DNA of 64,000 nt from Alligator mississippiensis (GCF_030867095.1 NC_081824.1:140707433-140771432), one strand, 5' to 3'; shown: positions 12,440 to 23,440, numbered from the stretch's first letter. Made by a program: numbers and translations. Notes: a model not told the origin generated them from the letters alone.

Positions 12440-13620
12440 GAAACTGAAGTGAGCAAGGAGGTCACATCAAGAAAATAGTAGGTACTCAAAGGTATATTGC
12501 TGGGAGTTCAACAAATCTGTATACCATTGAGAAATAAATGTACTCAGAGTGGAAATGACCAATGTGGATGACCAGGGAAATACAAAGAGCAATAAAAGAA
12601 AAAAGAAGAATATATGAGACCTATAAATCAGCAGGGTCAGTGCAGCAGGAATTGGTACAGAAGCCTATAGTGAAAGAAAAATGCAAGAAAATGACCCAAA
12701 AAGCTAAGCCTGGAAAAGAAGATAGGAAAAGCTGTGAACACAATAAAAGATTTTATAAATTTGGCATATAAGAAGCAAAAGGTCAGTGAGTGAGACTGCA
12801 GTCCTCTTCTTGAGGGATGGCAAGGCTAACTTGACAGAAGAGGTGGATATTGCTGGGAAAGTGAATTACTACTTTTGCCTCAGTATTCAGCAGGGAGAGT
12901 GGGGAACATCTGCCAGAAGTCTTGATACATTTTCCAGGGGCAGAAAATGAACACTTGCTAAAAATAAAGGCTATCACAGAATGGGTAAAAATAAAGCAAA
13001 TTATTAAAGCTGTTGAAAACACAGCCTAACTCAGGAAGAGGTGAGCTATCTCCCAGAATTCAAATTCAAAAAGACATGTCAAATGGAATAAACCAGTGGG
13101 CAAATTTTTAATTCTCTACTGGAAACAATAGAGAGGAGCTAAAATAGAGACAACAATACATTGCTGTTAAATAGGGATCAATGGAGAAAAATGGGGTGGT
13201 ATGAGAAAAGATTCTAGACCTTAATATCTTAGAGGGAAAATGGGTATAGATGACAAAGCTATTTTTAACTTTATTGAACAGGAGAAAATAGGAGCTGACA
13301 GGGATAGAGGAATAAGGTGTAGCATGCCTGGACTTCAATAAGGCTTTTGATTCATGCTAGTCTTTCATGCAATAATGTAAGGCAAGAAGGCATGGGACTG
13401 ACTGTGTAAATGCTTAGAGTAGTTTTAGAGACCAGACATGATGGTAAATAGATACAGATTACTTAGAAGGAAGATGGTTAATGGAATGTCGTGCTTTTCA
13501 GTTCTGAGCCCTCTGGTAACACTATACAGCTATGACCCAGAAAAAAGAACACCAAGACAGGAGTGACCTCAAAGTGAGATGTCTGGCTGACATCAAAGAG
13601 AAGGAAGACTGATTCTCTTG
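12440..13620 (+). pseudogene. decayed LINE ORF2 (L2/L3/CR1-like), relic 1
   Basis: Translated pieces on the plus strand run in LINE order. The linker between endonuclease and reverse transcriptase lies at 12562-12771 (WMTREIQRAIKEKRRIYETY, then RFYKF). A diverged NYYFCLSIQ-like block follows near 12865, then RT motif A as CLDFNKAFD at 13326-13352, and a SVLSPLV-like motif B remnant near 13500. Stops and frameshifts separate every block. The endonuclease and 3' end are not seen. It is a dead copy of an old non-LTR element, and the exact clade among L2, L3 and CR1 cannot be settled by eye. Confidence 0.65.
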
Positions 13621-13989
13621 GAAGAAGTGGGTGTTTTTACAACAAATAACTTAAGGAATTTAACCTGGAAGAACGTGAGTTCATGAGGAGAAACTCAAAC
13701 AGTCATTATACTATCAATGCAAGACACTGATTAGGAAATATCCATGGATAATAATTGTTTCTGTCCACTATTCATGGGGTTAGATTCACAAGACAGATGC
13801 AGGTGGGAGCATTGCAATACTCTGCTGACCAGTAGCATTCAATATACTTATTAAGGGAGTCTTGGGGTCTGTACCATGCAAGTGGCAAGTCGGTGCCTAA
13901 GAAAAGTATTCACCGACATTCACAGTGGGGAACTGGCCAAGCTAGCCTGTAAGTAATGCAGAGGAGGCCTGTTCCTCTGGTCATGTAAT

Positions 13990-14600
13990 AAAAACAATCA
14001 TCAGGGAAGGACTGGGGGCCCTATTTGCTAAAGGAAGAGTGGAGGTCAAGGATGATGTAGAGAACTGAATGAATACTTTACCTTGGTTTTTAATTAGGAG
14101 CAAGAGGTAACTGTGGATATTGGTGGCATGCTATAAGGCAATAAGAAATCAGTATAGAAATCACCTTGTATGAATTGGAAGCAAAGGTTGGATTGCTTCT
14201 TTTTACAAAATGGGGGGGGGGGGGCGAGAGGGATGGAAGCGGAGGGAAGAGACTGGCAGCTAATCTCCATCCTAGAATATTGAATGACTTCATATATGGA
14301 ATACTAGATTCTTCACCGCATCTGTCAACTCTGGGATATTACCCTATGATTATAAAATGGCAAATGTAGTGCCTACTTTAAAAAAAAAGGGGGGAGGTGT
14401 ATAGGTATTTAGAATGGTATTCAGAAAATGTATAGGTATTTAGAATTTATTTTATTATAGTGATTGAGACACTGGTAGGCTTCCAAATTGCTTCCAAAGT
14501 ACAGATACTGAAGGAAAAAAATAGTTAAAGACATAGAAAGAAACATAAAATGGGCCAAAACATAACGTATCAAAAGATGACTGAATGTCAGACTGGTGAG
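13990..14600 (+). pseudogene. old L2/L3-like LINE, relic 2, segment 1 (before first hAT)
   Basis: A plus-strand translation gives a linker tail (KDDVEN ... EYFTLVF, about 14045-14095). The RT block PYDYKMANVVPTLKK follows at 14343-14390, equivalent to the usual PEDWKMANVVPIFKK. The reading then breaks off at 14600, where a hAT element begins, and LINE sequence in the next expected part of RT resumes at 16087. The segment therefore belongs to the same LINE copy as 16079-16941 and 23509-24115. Many stops and indels are present. Confidence 0.65.
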
Positions 14601-16078
14601 CAGGGATCCGGGTTTTCAATTTCCCATGAGAAAATGGAAAAAATGCAGATTTTCCCTTTTAACTGAGAAAAACACAATTTTTAATTTTAAGGGAGAAACG
14701 TGGATTTTCCACTTTTGCAAAGACCTGGGACAGCATGAAGTGGGCGGTCAGGCAGGGGGCACCATGTGCACACGTACACATGCACATGGCTGCCAGGCAG
14801 TCTGGAAAGCAGTTCCTGCAGATAAGTCTGGCAGGGGGGAGGGGGAACTAAGGCCCTCATAGAGAGGGAGACATTTAGGCAGGGTTGGGGCTGGCTGCTG
14901 TCTAGCCAGGGCTGTGCGTGGGGCCCTGGGTCAGAATGCGCAGCTGCAGGGCCCAGGTGGGGAGTGGGATGGGGCCGTAAGCGGCTCATCTGATAGGGTG
15001 AGGGGCTGGCTCTCTGCTGCTGTGTACGCTCCCAGGGAGATAGCGGGGGCACATGCCCTGCAGATGTGTGCATGGGGCAGGGGTGGGTGCAGGCTGGCTG
15101 CTGTAGTCTGAGGCTCCCCACCCTGCTGCCCTCTGCCTGGGGTCTCTGCCACCCAGCAGGTGGGACCAGAGTGGCAGGGAGAGTGGGACTGGGTAGGGAA
15201 GCTCCTTACCACTGCAAGTACCATGCTGCCCTTGCAAGGCGCCCCATGCTTGTCTGGCAGCAGCGGGGGTGGCAGCACAGAGTTGTGCCCCTCATTGCTG
15301 CCAGGTGGGGAGGGGGCACCTTGCTATGGTGGTACGGGGTCCCAGTGGTGACATGAGCTTTCCTGCCTGGCCCCACTCTGCCCTGCCACACTGGGTTTCA
15401 CCAGCTGGGCTGTGGAGGCCCCAGGGCAAGGGCAGCCCCCCTGACCCCCCACCCATACTCTCCCATGGGCTCTGCTCCAGCCATGCCACCCATAGGGGAG
15501 AGAGAGCTGGGCCCTGCACTCTGCTCCACTGCAGCACCTGCTGTCTTCCATGGGTGGCAGCAGGGCTTGGGTGCTGCTGCAGGGGGCAGGAGGCTGCAGA
15601 CCTGGGTCCTTGGCCCTGTAGCCTTGGCAGCTAGGGGTGCTCTCCAGCAGGGCTGAGGGGTGGGTGGGCTGTGGGTGGGGAGTAAGGGGCATGAGAGGGG
15701 CCCAGGGGACTGTGGGTGTAGAGTGAGGGGCACCAGCAACAATGGGGAGTGCTGTGGGTGGGGAGTGAGAGGCCTGGACCAGTGTCTTAGTGAGCTAAGG
15801 GGGCAGAGGGGGCTCTGATTTTCCATGATAAAAACCCCAAAATCAAATCCCAACATTTATAGGTATTTAGAATTTATTTTATTACCGTGATTGAGGCAGT
15901 GGTAGGCTTCCAAATTGCTTTAAAATTGTAAATATGTCAATAAAACATTGTGTTCAATTGATACCTTTATATATAGTGATGTTCCATTTTAATCATGGAT
16001 TTTTGGGGGTTTTAATCAGAGAATTTGCAATTTTTATCAGAATTTGTGATTTTTAAACAGAGAAAACCAGGATCCTTG
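14601..16078. mobile_element. hAT-type non-autonomous element with GC-rich core
   Basis: The left end is CAGGGATCCGGGTTTTC and the right end reads GAAAACCAGGATCCTTG, its inverted complement with one mismatch. The flanks are CTGGTGAG (14593-14600) and CTGATGAG (16079-16086), an 8-bp duplication with one transition, as expected for hAT elements. The subterminal regions are AT-rich, with runs of AAAAATCACAAATTC-like sequence. The core at about 14720-15810 is strongly GC-rich. Overlapping frames there of 60-150 codons on both strands have no domains and reflect composition only. The element interrupts the LINE relic precisely. Confidence 0.85.
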
Positions 16079-16941
16079 CTGATGAGTGTGTGTTCATGGT
16101 TGTGTATCATAAGATTACATATTTCTTGGATAAAAGTAATGCATTGGGTGTAATTTATCTAGCTATAAGCAAAGCTTTTGATACCATGCCTCATGAGATG
16201 TGGATAAGGAGGTACCTAGGTACTGGAGTTAGAAGTGTCCTTGGGGATTTTGCAGATGACAGTAAACTGGGGAGTATTACCAATGTGAAACATGTGGTTA
16301 TTATACAGGAAAAAGTAGATAAACTTGTGGAATGGAGGATAAGAAACAGAATGAAGTTTAACAGCATGAAATGCAAAGCCATGTACTTAGAGACCAATAA
16401 GAAGGGTGTCAGCTATATAAGACTGGCATACATAGAACTGAGCCAATGAGAAAGAGAAGGACCAGGGTATATTTATTGGCCATAGGATGAACATGAGCTA
16501 CCAGTGTGCTGGTACTATAAAAAAGGTTGTGCAGTCTTATGTTAGTAATTGGAGTATATACCATAGAGACAATGAGGTGCTAATACCATTGTACAAGGCA
16601 TTGTTAAGAACCCATCTAGAATACTGTGTGCAGTTCTGCTCACTAGTGTTCAAAGATTAATTTAAACTGGAACAAATTCAAAGAATGGTCACTAAACTTG
16701 TCAGGGGAATGGAGACTGTTTTTTATGAAAGATGATTAAAGGAGCTTGGCTTGTTTACTTTAGCAAAATAGAGATTGAGGGGGGATATGATCACTGTTTA
16801 CAACCACATTTGTGGGGTGAATATTATGAAATGCAGAGCTTTATAGGTAGAAAAATAGTACCATCATAAGATCAAATGGTTTCAAATTGTATACAGATAC
16901 ATTTAGATTAGAAGTCAGAAGACAGTTTCTAACTATTGGAG
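16079..16941 (+). pseudogene. old L2/L3-like LINE, relic 2, segment 2
   Basis: The 119-codon frame at 16090-16449 starts with a TYFLDK block and then RT motif A, GVIYLAISKAFDTMPHE, whose first Asp is replaced by Ala. Motif C, FADDSKLG (16248-16271), follows after only about 50 bases, so roughly 270 bases including motif B are deleted. Later fragments give NMSYQC, THLEYCVQFCSLV (near 16611) and RLRGDMITVYNHI, which is the usual C-terminal extension of CR1/L2-type proteins. Reading continues to 16941, where a second hAT element starts. Confidence 0.75.
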
Positions 16942-17120
16942 CAGTGATTCTCAACCAGGGTGTTGTGGCACCCTGGGGTGCTGCAAAATCCTTTGAAGGG
17001 TGCCGTGAGGTGTGAGGAAGCAAGCAAAGAGGTGCAAGCTCAGCCCTGTCCCTACCTGGTTGATCTTCCCCCCACCCCCACCTCACACTGCCCAGCCCCT
17101 CTACAAGGAGGTAAGCACGT

Positions 17121-18720
17121 TAATAGAAGAATAGAAATTTTGGGTTGGAAAGGACCTCAGGAGGTCATCTAGTCCAGCCCCCTGCTCAAACCAGGACCAT
17201 CCCCAACTAGATCATCCCAGCCAGGGCTTTGTCAAGTGGGGCCTTAGCCTCTGAGGATGGAGATTCCCCCACCTCTAGGTAACCTGTTCCAGTGTTTCAC
17301 CACCCTCCTAGAGAGAGAGTTTTTCCTAATATTCAACCTAAATTTCCCTAGATGCAACTTGAGACCACCGCTCCTTGTTCTGTGATCTGTCACCACTAAG
17401 AACAGTCCAGCTCCATCCTCTTTGGAACTGCCCTTCAGGTAGTTAAAGGTGGCTATCAAATACGTACTCTGTCTTCTTTTCTGCCAACTAAATAAGCCCA
17501 GTTCCCTCAGCCTCTCCTCAGAAGTCATGTGCCCCAACCCCCACACCACTTTCGTTGACCTCTGCTGGACTCTCTCCAACTTGCCCACATCCTTTCTATA
17601 GGGGGTGGCCCAAAACTGGACACAGCACTCCAGATGTAGCCTCACCAGTGCCAAATAGACGGGGAGTAATCACTTCCCTCACTCCGCTGGCAATGCTCAG
17701 TAAGCCGTTAGCCTTCTTCGCAAGAAGAGCACAGTGTTGGCTCATATTCGTCTTACTGTCCACTCTAACCCTCAGGTCCTTTTCTGCAGAGCTGCTGCTT
17801 AGTCAGATGGTCCCAAGCCTGTAGCGGTACATGGGATTCTTCTGTCCTAAGTGCAGGACTTTGCACTTTTCCTTGTTGAACCACATGAGATTTCTTTTGG
17901 CCCAGTCCTCCAATTTTTCAAGGTCACTCTGAATCATAGACCTACTCTCCAGTGTATCTGCTACTCTACCCAGCTTGCTGTCATCCACAAATCTGCTGAG
18001 GGTGCAATCTATCCCATCTTCAAATCATTAATAAAAATATTGAACAAAACTGGCCCCAGGACTGACCCATGGTGTACTCCACTTGATACCAGCTTCCAGC
18101 TAGACATCGAGCCATTGATTGCTACCTGTTGATCCTGACGATCCAGCCAGATTTCTGTCCAATTTACAGACCATTTATCCAGACCATACTTCCTCAGCTT
18201 GCTTGCGAGAATGTTGTGGGAGACGGTATCAAAAGCCGTGCTAAAGTCAAGGTATATTACGTCCGCTGATCTCCCTGCATTCACAGAGCCAGTCACCTTG
18301 TCATAGAAGGCAAACAGGTTGGTCAGGCATGACTTGCCCCTGGTGAATCCATGCTGAGTGTCCCTGATGACTTTATTCTTCTCTGAGTGCTTAGAAGTAG
18401 ATTTCTTGAGGACCTGCTCCATTATTTTTCAAGAGGACTGAAGCAGGGCTGACTGGTCTGTAGTTCCCTGGATTCTCCCTTTTCCCCTTTTTAAAGATGG
18501 GAGCTATATTTGCCCTTTTCCAATCATCCGGGACCTCCCCCAGTTGCCACCAGTTTTCAGAGATAATCGCCAGCAGCTCTGCCATCACATAAGCCAACTC
18601 CCTCAGCACCTTTGGATGCATTGCATCTGGCCCCATGGACTTGTACACGTCCAGCTTTTCTAAATAGTACCTAACTTGTTCTTTCACCACTGGAGGCAGC
18701 TCACATTCTGCCCAAACTGT
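17121..18720 (-). mobile_element. CR1 LINE copy A, 3' half (RT to 3' end)
   Basis: The element ends on the minus strand with the complement of AATAGAAATTTTGGGTTGG, a CR1-type 3' terminus followed by the CCTCAGGAGGTCATCTAGTC block. Inside, minus-strand frames give the RT palm and the C-terminal extension. Its 5' continuation is at 21944-23440: the minus-strand protein stops in a VTDDEEKAEVLNAF block there and resumes here at AECELPPVVKEQ. The gap is filled by plus-strand CR1 copy B. About 20 residues of the usual linker seem lost or unrecognisable at the insertion site. Confidence 0.85.
17244..17654 (-). pseudogene. CR1 copy A C-terminal region
   Basis: This 136-codon minus-strand frame contains RLHLECCVQFWA, RKDVGKLERVQQRSTKVV, LRELGLFSWQKRR and KHWNRLPRGGG, the conserved C-terminal domain found after the RT in CR1 proteins. 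The role of this domain is not firmly established; it is thought to help bind RNA or target DNA. The frame opens with MALVRLHLE, where CR1 normally has ALVRPHLE, so the true reading frame continued upstream before decay. Confidence 0.8.
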
Positions 18721-18792
18721 GCTGCCCGGTGCAGTAGTCTGGGAGCTGACCATGCCTGTGAAGAGCCATGAAACCTGCATCAGGGAGGTCAA
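18009..18792 (-). pseudogene. CR1 copy A reverse transcriptase (broken)
   Basis: The first minus-strand frame carries a fingers region with LGEVPDDWKRANIAPIFKKG and NPGNYRPVS. The second (137 codons) carries [20 protein letters not shown], motif [15 protein letters not shown], a diverged motif [12 protein letters not shown], and FINDLKMG. A frameshift follows, and the catalytic box appears just downstream at about 17975-17990 as FVDDSKLG, where most CR1 have FADD. Stops and frameshifts make it non-functional. It would have catalysed target-primed reverse transcription of the CR1 RNA. The 18721-18792 end of the first frame already lies in copy B sequence. Confidence 0.8.
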
Positions 18793-18961
18793 CTTGCAGC
18801 TTCAGAGCTGGTGTTACAAGGCGGGCTTCGGCTTTGTGGACTACAACCCCTACTTCCGAACAAGAGACATACTCGGGTGGGATGGGCTTCATCTCGCCCA
18901 CAAAGGTAAGTGTATGTTCTCTTTCAGGTTAGCTGATCTCCTCCAGTGGGCTTTAAACTAG
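18722..18961 (+). pseudogene. CR1 copy B ORF1 C-terminal fragment (esterase-like)
   Basis: The fragment reads REVNLQLQSWCYKAGFGFVD, then GWDGLHLAHKGKCMFSFRLA and ends at the stop after WALN. The DGLHL motif is the last catalytic block (Asp-x-x-His) of the SGNH/GDSL esterase-like domain found in CR1 ORF1, and here both Asp and His are kept. The block with GTND lies upstream and is missing because of 5' truncation. Compare copy D at 29466-29831, which keeps GTND but loses this Asp and His. Confidence 0.75.
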
Positions 18962-19095
18962 GTTCGTCGGGGGAAGGAGAGGACCCATGGAACACTGAAC
19001 CATGAGATACCCACAAGATCAGCCCCGGTAAGTATCAAAGAATCTATTAGACAGCAGTATAAGGGGATTCCAGGGGTAGCCAGCAGGGAAATTAA

Positions 19096-19917
19096 GTGTA
19101 TATATACAATGCAAGGAGCATGGGAAACAAGCAGGAGGATCTAGAACTCTTGCTTGTGAGCAATAACTTTGACCTAGTAGGACTAACTGAAACCTGGTGG
19201 GACTCTACTCATGACTGGGTGGTAGGAATAGAAGGCTATAGGTTGTATAGGAGAGATAGAGGAGGGAAAAGGGAGGGGGTGTTGCTCTCTATGTCAAAGA
19301 ACAGTCACTACACATCTTCCCTAATCAGATTGGGATCGGAGGATGAACAAGCGGAGACTCCGTGGATTAGGATCCAAGGGGGCCAGGGGGAAAGGGACCT
19401 GGTGGTGGGGGTCTACTACAGGCCTCCACACCAGGAGGATGAGGTAGACGGGAAATTTTCCAGGCAGCTCTCAGAGATGGTGCAGTCTAGAGATATGGTA
19501 GTCATGGGGGACCTTAACTGCCCAGACATATGATGGGAAGAACAGTCAGCTACATCTAACTGCTCTTGCAGGTTCTTAACCCGTATTCAGGACCTCCACC
19601 TAACACAGGAAGTAAGGAGTCCCACCAGGGGTAATGCCTTGCTTGACTTGGTGTTGGCCACAGGGGATGACCTGGTGGGGGACCTGGAGATTCCAGGCAA
19701 CTTATGGGACAGCAATCACCAAATAATAAAATTCACTATCCAGAGAAGGGCAGGCACTATACCTAGCAGGACACAGGTGCTAAACTTTAAAAAGGCTGAC
19801 TTTAATAGTCTCAGGGGATTGGTTAGCATGGTACTAGGAACCAAGAGCCTAGATGCTTTGGAGGGTCCAGGATGGGTGGTCATTTCTCAAGGATACCACT
19901 CTTTGGGTTCAGATTGA
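19096..19917 (+). pseudogene. CR1 copy B endonuclease (APE-type, broken)
   Basis: The 145-codon frame begins near the domain start (NARSMG, Asn5) and includes TETWWD (catalytic Glu32), VGVYYRPP and GDLNCPDI (138-145). It then meets a TGA where Trp is usual. Reading resumes in frame at 19639 with the LDLVLATGDDL block and the final catalytic motif, which is SNHQ rather than SDHQ. The domain nicks target DNA to prime reverse transcription. The stop and the Asp-to-Asn change would each abolish it. Confidence 0.82.
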
Positions 19918-20230
19918 GACAATCCCATGGCAGAGGAAAGGGGCCAAAGGGGCCAGGAAGCTCCTTTGGCTAACCAGGGTCATCCAGGATACCTTAAGGG
20001 CAAAAAAAGAAGCATACAGGAAGTGGAAGCAGGGGGTAGCTAGCAAGGAGGAGTACACTTCCTTGGCCCGCACCGGCAGGGAGTTAGTCAGGAAGGCCAA
20101 GGCAGCTCTAGAACTCAGGCTAGTGGCAGGGATTAAGGCAAATAAAAAGTCCTTCTTTAGGTACGTTGGGAGCAAAAAGAGGGTGCAGAGTAGCATAGGA
20201 CCCATACAGAACAGGTTTAATGACAGATAG
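19853..20230 (+). pseudogene. CR1 copy B linker between endonuclease and RT
   Basis: This 125-codon frame overlaps the endonuclease remnant in a different phase, so a frameshift lies near 19880. It contains RKLLWLTRVIQDTLRAKKEA, RKWKQGVASKEEY and NKKSFFRYVGSKKR, the basic linker seen in all CR1/L2 ORF2 proteins. The frame ends in a stop at 20228-20230, just overlapping the RT frame. Confidence 0.75.
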
Positions 20231-21095
20231 CAGGGACAAGGCAGAGCTCTTCAATGAGTTTTTTGCCTCTGTCTTCTTAAATAGGAATCTAGACAAACCC
20301 TCAATATACATCACGGACACCAACAAGGGGAACATCAGTCGACCAACAGTCAGTGCCGACATGGTACAAGGACACTTGAAGAGACTGGAAGTGTTCAAAT
20401 CACTGGGACTGGAGGGACTCCACCTATGGGTAATGGAGGAATTAGCAAGAGTCATAGCTGAACCACTAGCAAGGTTATATGAGCACTCATGGTGCTTGGG
20501 TCAGGTCCTGGGGGACTGGAAGAGGGCCAATGTCATCCCAAACTTTAAGAAGGGGAGGAAGGAGGATCCAGGGAACTATAGACCAGTCAGCCTTACCTCT
20601 ATCCCTGGGGAAATCCTTGAAAAAATTATTAAGGAACACATCTGTGGGAGCCTGCTGGATAATGTGATGCAGAGGGGTAACCAACATGGGTTTATAGCAA
20701 GCAGGTCCTGCCTGACTAACCTAGTTTCTTTTTATGACAAGGCTACCAAATGTTTAGATGCAGGAGTCGTGGTGGATGTTATCTATCTGGACGTAAAGAA
20801 GGCCTTTGACAAGGTATCCCATACCATCCTTATAAATAAACTGAGGAGATTTGCCTTGGATGATTATACGGTAGACTGGGTAGCAAACTGGCTCAAGGGT
20901 TGCACTCAGAAAGTGGTGGTGGATGGGTCGGTGTCAACCTGGAAAGATGTATGCAGTGGAGTCCCTCAGGGCTCAGTTCTGAGGCCAGTGCTGTTCAACA
21001 TCTTCATCAGTGATCTGGACGAAGGGGTGGGAAGCACCCTGTCCAAATTTGCGGATGACACAAAAATATGGGGTGAAGCTAAGAGGAGGAACTAG
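20220..21095 (+). pseudogene. CR1 copy B reverse transcriptase core
   Basis: The 291-codon frame holds FNEFFASVF (11-19), [16 protein letters not shown] (97-112), [13 protein letters not shown] (118-130), QHGF (155-158), motif [10 protein letters not shown] (189-197), motif [10 protein letters not shown] (246-254) and motif C FADD (277-280). All three catalytic aspartates are present. A stop follows at residue 292, within the region that normally continues into the thumb. The start shown is simply the first Met after the upstream stop, not a true initiation site. It is the most complete RT in the window. Confidence 0.88.
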
Positions 21096-21279
21096 ATCCA
21101 GGCTGACCTCGACAGGTTGGGGGAGTAGGCAGAAAGCAACAGGATGCAATGCAATAAGAACAAGTGCAAAGTGATGCATCTTCAGAGAAAGAACTGCCAT
21201 CATACCTATAGGCTGGGGGGGTGACCTTCTCAGCACCACAGAGGCAAAAAGAGATCTTGGAGTCACTGTTGACTCCAGG

Positions 21280-21843
21280 ATGAACATGAGTCATCAATGT
21301 GATGAAGGAGTTGGCAGAGCCAATCACACCTTGTCGTGCATCCGTAGGTGCTTCACAAACAGATCCAGGGAGGTGATTCTCCCTCTCTACACAGCACTGG
21401 TCAGGCTGCAGCTGGAGTACTGTGTCCAGTTCTGGACACCGCAGTTCAAGCGGGATGTGGACAACCTGGAAAGGGTCCAAAGAAGAGCCACTAGTCTGAT
21501 TGGAGGCCTGCAGGAAAGGCCCTACAAGGAAAGGCTAAGAGACCTTAACCTCTTCAGCCTCTCCAAGAGAAGGCTGAGAGGGGACCTTGTGGTGGCATAC
21601 AAATTCATAAGGGGAGAGCAACATGAAGTAGGCGACGATCTGTTTACCAGAGCACCCCCTGGAACAACAAGAAATAATGGCCATAAGCTAATGGAGAGTA
21701 GGTTTAGACTGGATGTTAGAAAAAAGTTCTTCATGGTCAGAGTTGCCAGGATCTGGAATGGGCTTCCAAGGGAGGTGGTGCTCACCCCATCCTTGGGGGT
21801 TTTCAAGAGGAGACTGGACAGGCACCTGGCTGGAATCACATGA
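21280..21843 (+). pseudogene. CR1 copy B C-terminal domain
   Basis: This 187-codon frame runs from NMSHQCDEGV to the natural-looking stop after HLAGIT. It includes LQLEYCVQFWTP, NLERVQRRATSLIGGL, LFSLSKRRLRGDLVVAYKFI, NNGHKLMESRFRLDVRKKFF and RIWNGLPREVV. The 190 bp between it and the RT frame translate in other phases with stops (QADLDRLGE, MQCNKNKCKVMHL), so the protein was once continuous. Confidence 0.85.
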
Positions 21844-21943
21844 TCCCAGGTTTGGTGACCCTTTTCTTGCCTGCCAGGAGCAGGGGGTCAGACTAGATGG
21901 CCCACTGAGGTCCCTTCCGACCCTAGAATCTATGACTCTATAA

Positions 21944-23440
21944 GGTAAAAAAGGCATTGAGGACTTCAGCCTTTTCCTCATCATCTGTCACTAGGTTGCC
22001 TCCCCCATTCAGTAAGGGACCCATGCTTTACCTGATCTTCCTGTTACTGATATACTTGTAGAAACTCTTCTTGTTACCTATCACATCCCTTGCTAGTTGC
22101 AACTTCAAATATGCTTTGGTCTTCCTGACTTCATTCCTGCATGCCCAAGCAGTACTCTGATACTCCTCCCTAGTTGCTTGTCCAAGTTTATACTTCTTAT
22201 AAATTTCCTTTTTGTGATTTAGATTACTGAAGAGTTCCCGACTAAGCCAAACTGGTCTTCTTCCACACTTGCTAGTCTTCCTGCATATAGGTATGGTTTG
22301 TCCCTGCACTCTCAGTAAGACTTCTTTAAAGTACAGCCAGCTCTCCCAGAGTCCTCTCCCCCTCAGACTGGCTTCCCAGGGGTCCTGCCCATGAGTTCCC
22401 TGAGTGAGTCAAAGTCTGCTTTTCTGAAGTTCAGGGTCCTTATTTTGCTGCTCTCCTTCCTTCCTTCCCTCAGGATCCTGAACTCGATCATCTCATGGTT
22501 ACTGCTGCCCAAGTTGCTATCCACTTCTACATTCCCCACCAATTCCTCCATGTTTGTGAGCAGCAGGTCAAGAAGATCATGGCACCCAGTTGGCCACTCC
22601 AGAACATGCACCAGGCAGTTTTCCCCAGTGCTCTCCAAAATCTTCCTAGATTACCTGCACACTGCTGTATTGCCCTCCCAGCAGATGTCAGAGTGATTGA
22701 AGTCCCCCATGAGAACCAGGGTCTGTGATCAGGAAACTTCAGCTAGTTGTCTGAAGAAAGCCTCATCTACCACATCCTTCTGGTCTGGTGGTCCATAGCA
22801 GATACTCACCAGAGCATCACCCTTGTTGCTCTCCCTTCTGACCTTAACCCAGAGTCTTTCAGTAGGTCTATCTCCAGTTTCATACTCGAGGTCAGAGTAG
22901 TTATACAATTCTTCTACATATAGTGCAACTCCTCCTCCTCTTCTCCCCTGCCTGTCCTTCCTCAAGTTTGTACCCATCCATGACAGTACTCCAGTCATGC
23001 TAGCTACCCCACCAAGTCTCTGTTATTCTAATCCCATCATAGTTTCTTGACTGTGCAAGGTCTTCCAATGCTTCCTGCTTGCTACCTAGGCTGTGTGCAT
23101 TTGTGTACAGATACCTGAGGTAACTAGCTGATTGCCCTATATTCTCAGGAAGGATGAGAAGGCCTCCCTTGTTGCCCCTCTTCCTTGTACTTCCTCCCAC
23201 TTTCCTCAGAGCTTTGGTCTGCGTCTTGTGGCAAACCTAGTTTAAAGCCCTCTTCACTAGATTAGTGAGCTCGCTTTCAAAGATGCTGTTCCGTCTCTTC
23301 ATCAGGTGGATCCCATCTCTTCCTAGCAGTCCTTCTTGGAACAACATACCATGGTCAAAGAAGCCAAATCCCTGCTGGCAGCACCATCTGTGCAGTCATG
23401 CATTGATCTCCAGGATACACCTAAAGTAGTTTTAGAAATG
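21944..23440 (-). mobile_element. CR1 LINE copy A, 5' half (ORF1 tail, endonuclease, linker)
   Basis: On the minus strand this runs from an ORF1 tail (QQGFGFFDHGMLFQEGLLGR, DGIHLMKRRNSIF, about 23230-23390) through the endonuclease to the linker, ending in VTDDEEKAEVLNAF at about 21950-21990. It joins logically to 18720 across the inserted copy B. The left border at about 23440 is where the hAT right end begins. The 3' end of the composite element is at 17121. Confidence 0.85.
22028..23200 (-). pseudogene. CR1 copy A endonuclease and linker (broken)
   Basis: Minus-strand frames in order are: YLYTNAHSLGSKQEALEDLA with TETWWGS (23000-23200), RRGGGVALYVEE with CYGPPDQKD (22729-22998), LDLLLTNMEELVG with SSNHEMIEFRI (22363-22638), and the linker WLSRELFSNLNHKKEIYKKY with NKKSFYKYISN (22028-22309). 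Frame changes and stops separate them. The final catalytic Asp-His reads Asn-His, the same change as in copy B. Confidence 0.8.

Larger units (their letters stand above)
18721..21943 (+). mobile_element. CR1 LINE copy B, inserted in copy A
   Basis: This is a 3.2-kb plus-strand CR1, truncated at the 5' side within ORF1. It has an ORF1 tail, an APE-type endonuclease, the RT, the C-terminal domain and a 3' end (GACTAGATGGCCCACTGAGG, then CTAGAATCTATGACTCTATA). The octamer-like ATCTATGA/CTCTATA end is the CR1 signature, and CR1 insertions usually lack target duplications; none is seen. Copy A reads on either side of it on the opposite strand. It is the youngest layer of the nest and the best preserved ORF2 here, though still broken by several stops and frameshifts. 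Confidence 0.88.

Noticed and set aside
14687..15856. Overlapping frames of 115-152 codons on both strands at 14.7-15.8 kb
   Set aside because: They sit inside a hAT core, overlap each other on opposite strands, and have Pro/Ser/Gly/Trp-rich composition with no motif. No transposase signature.
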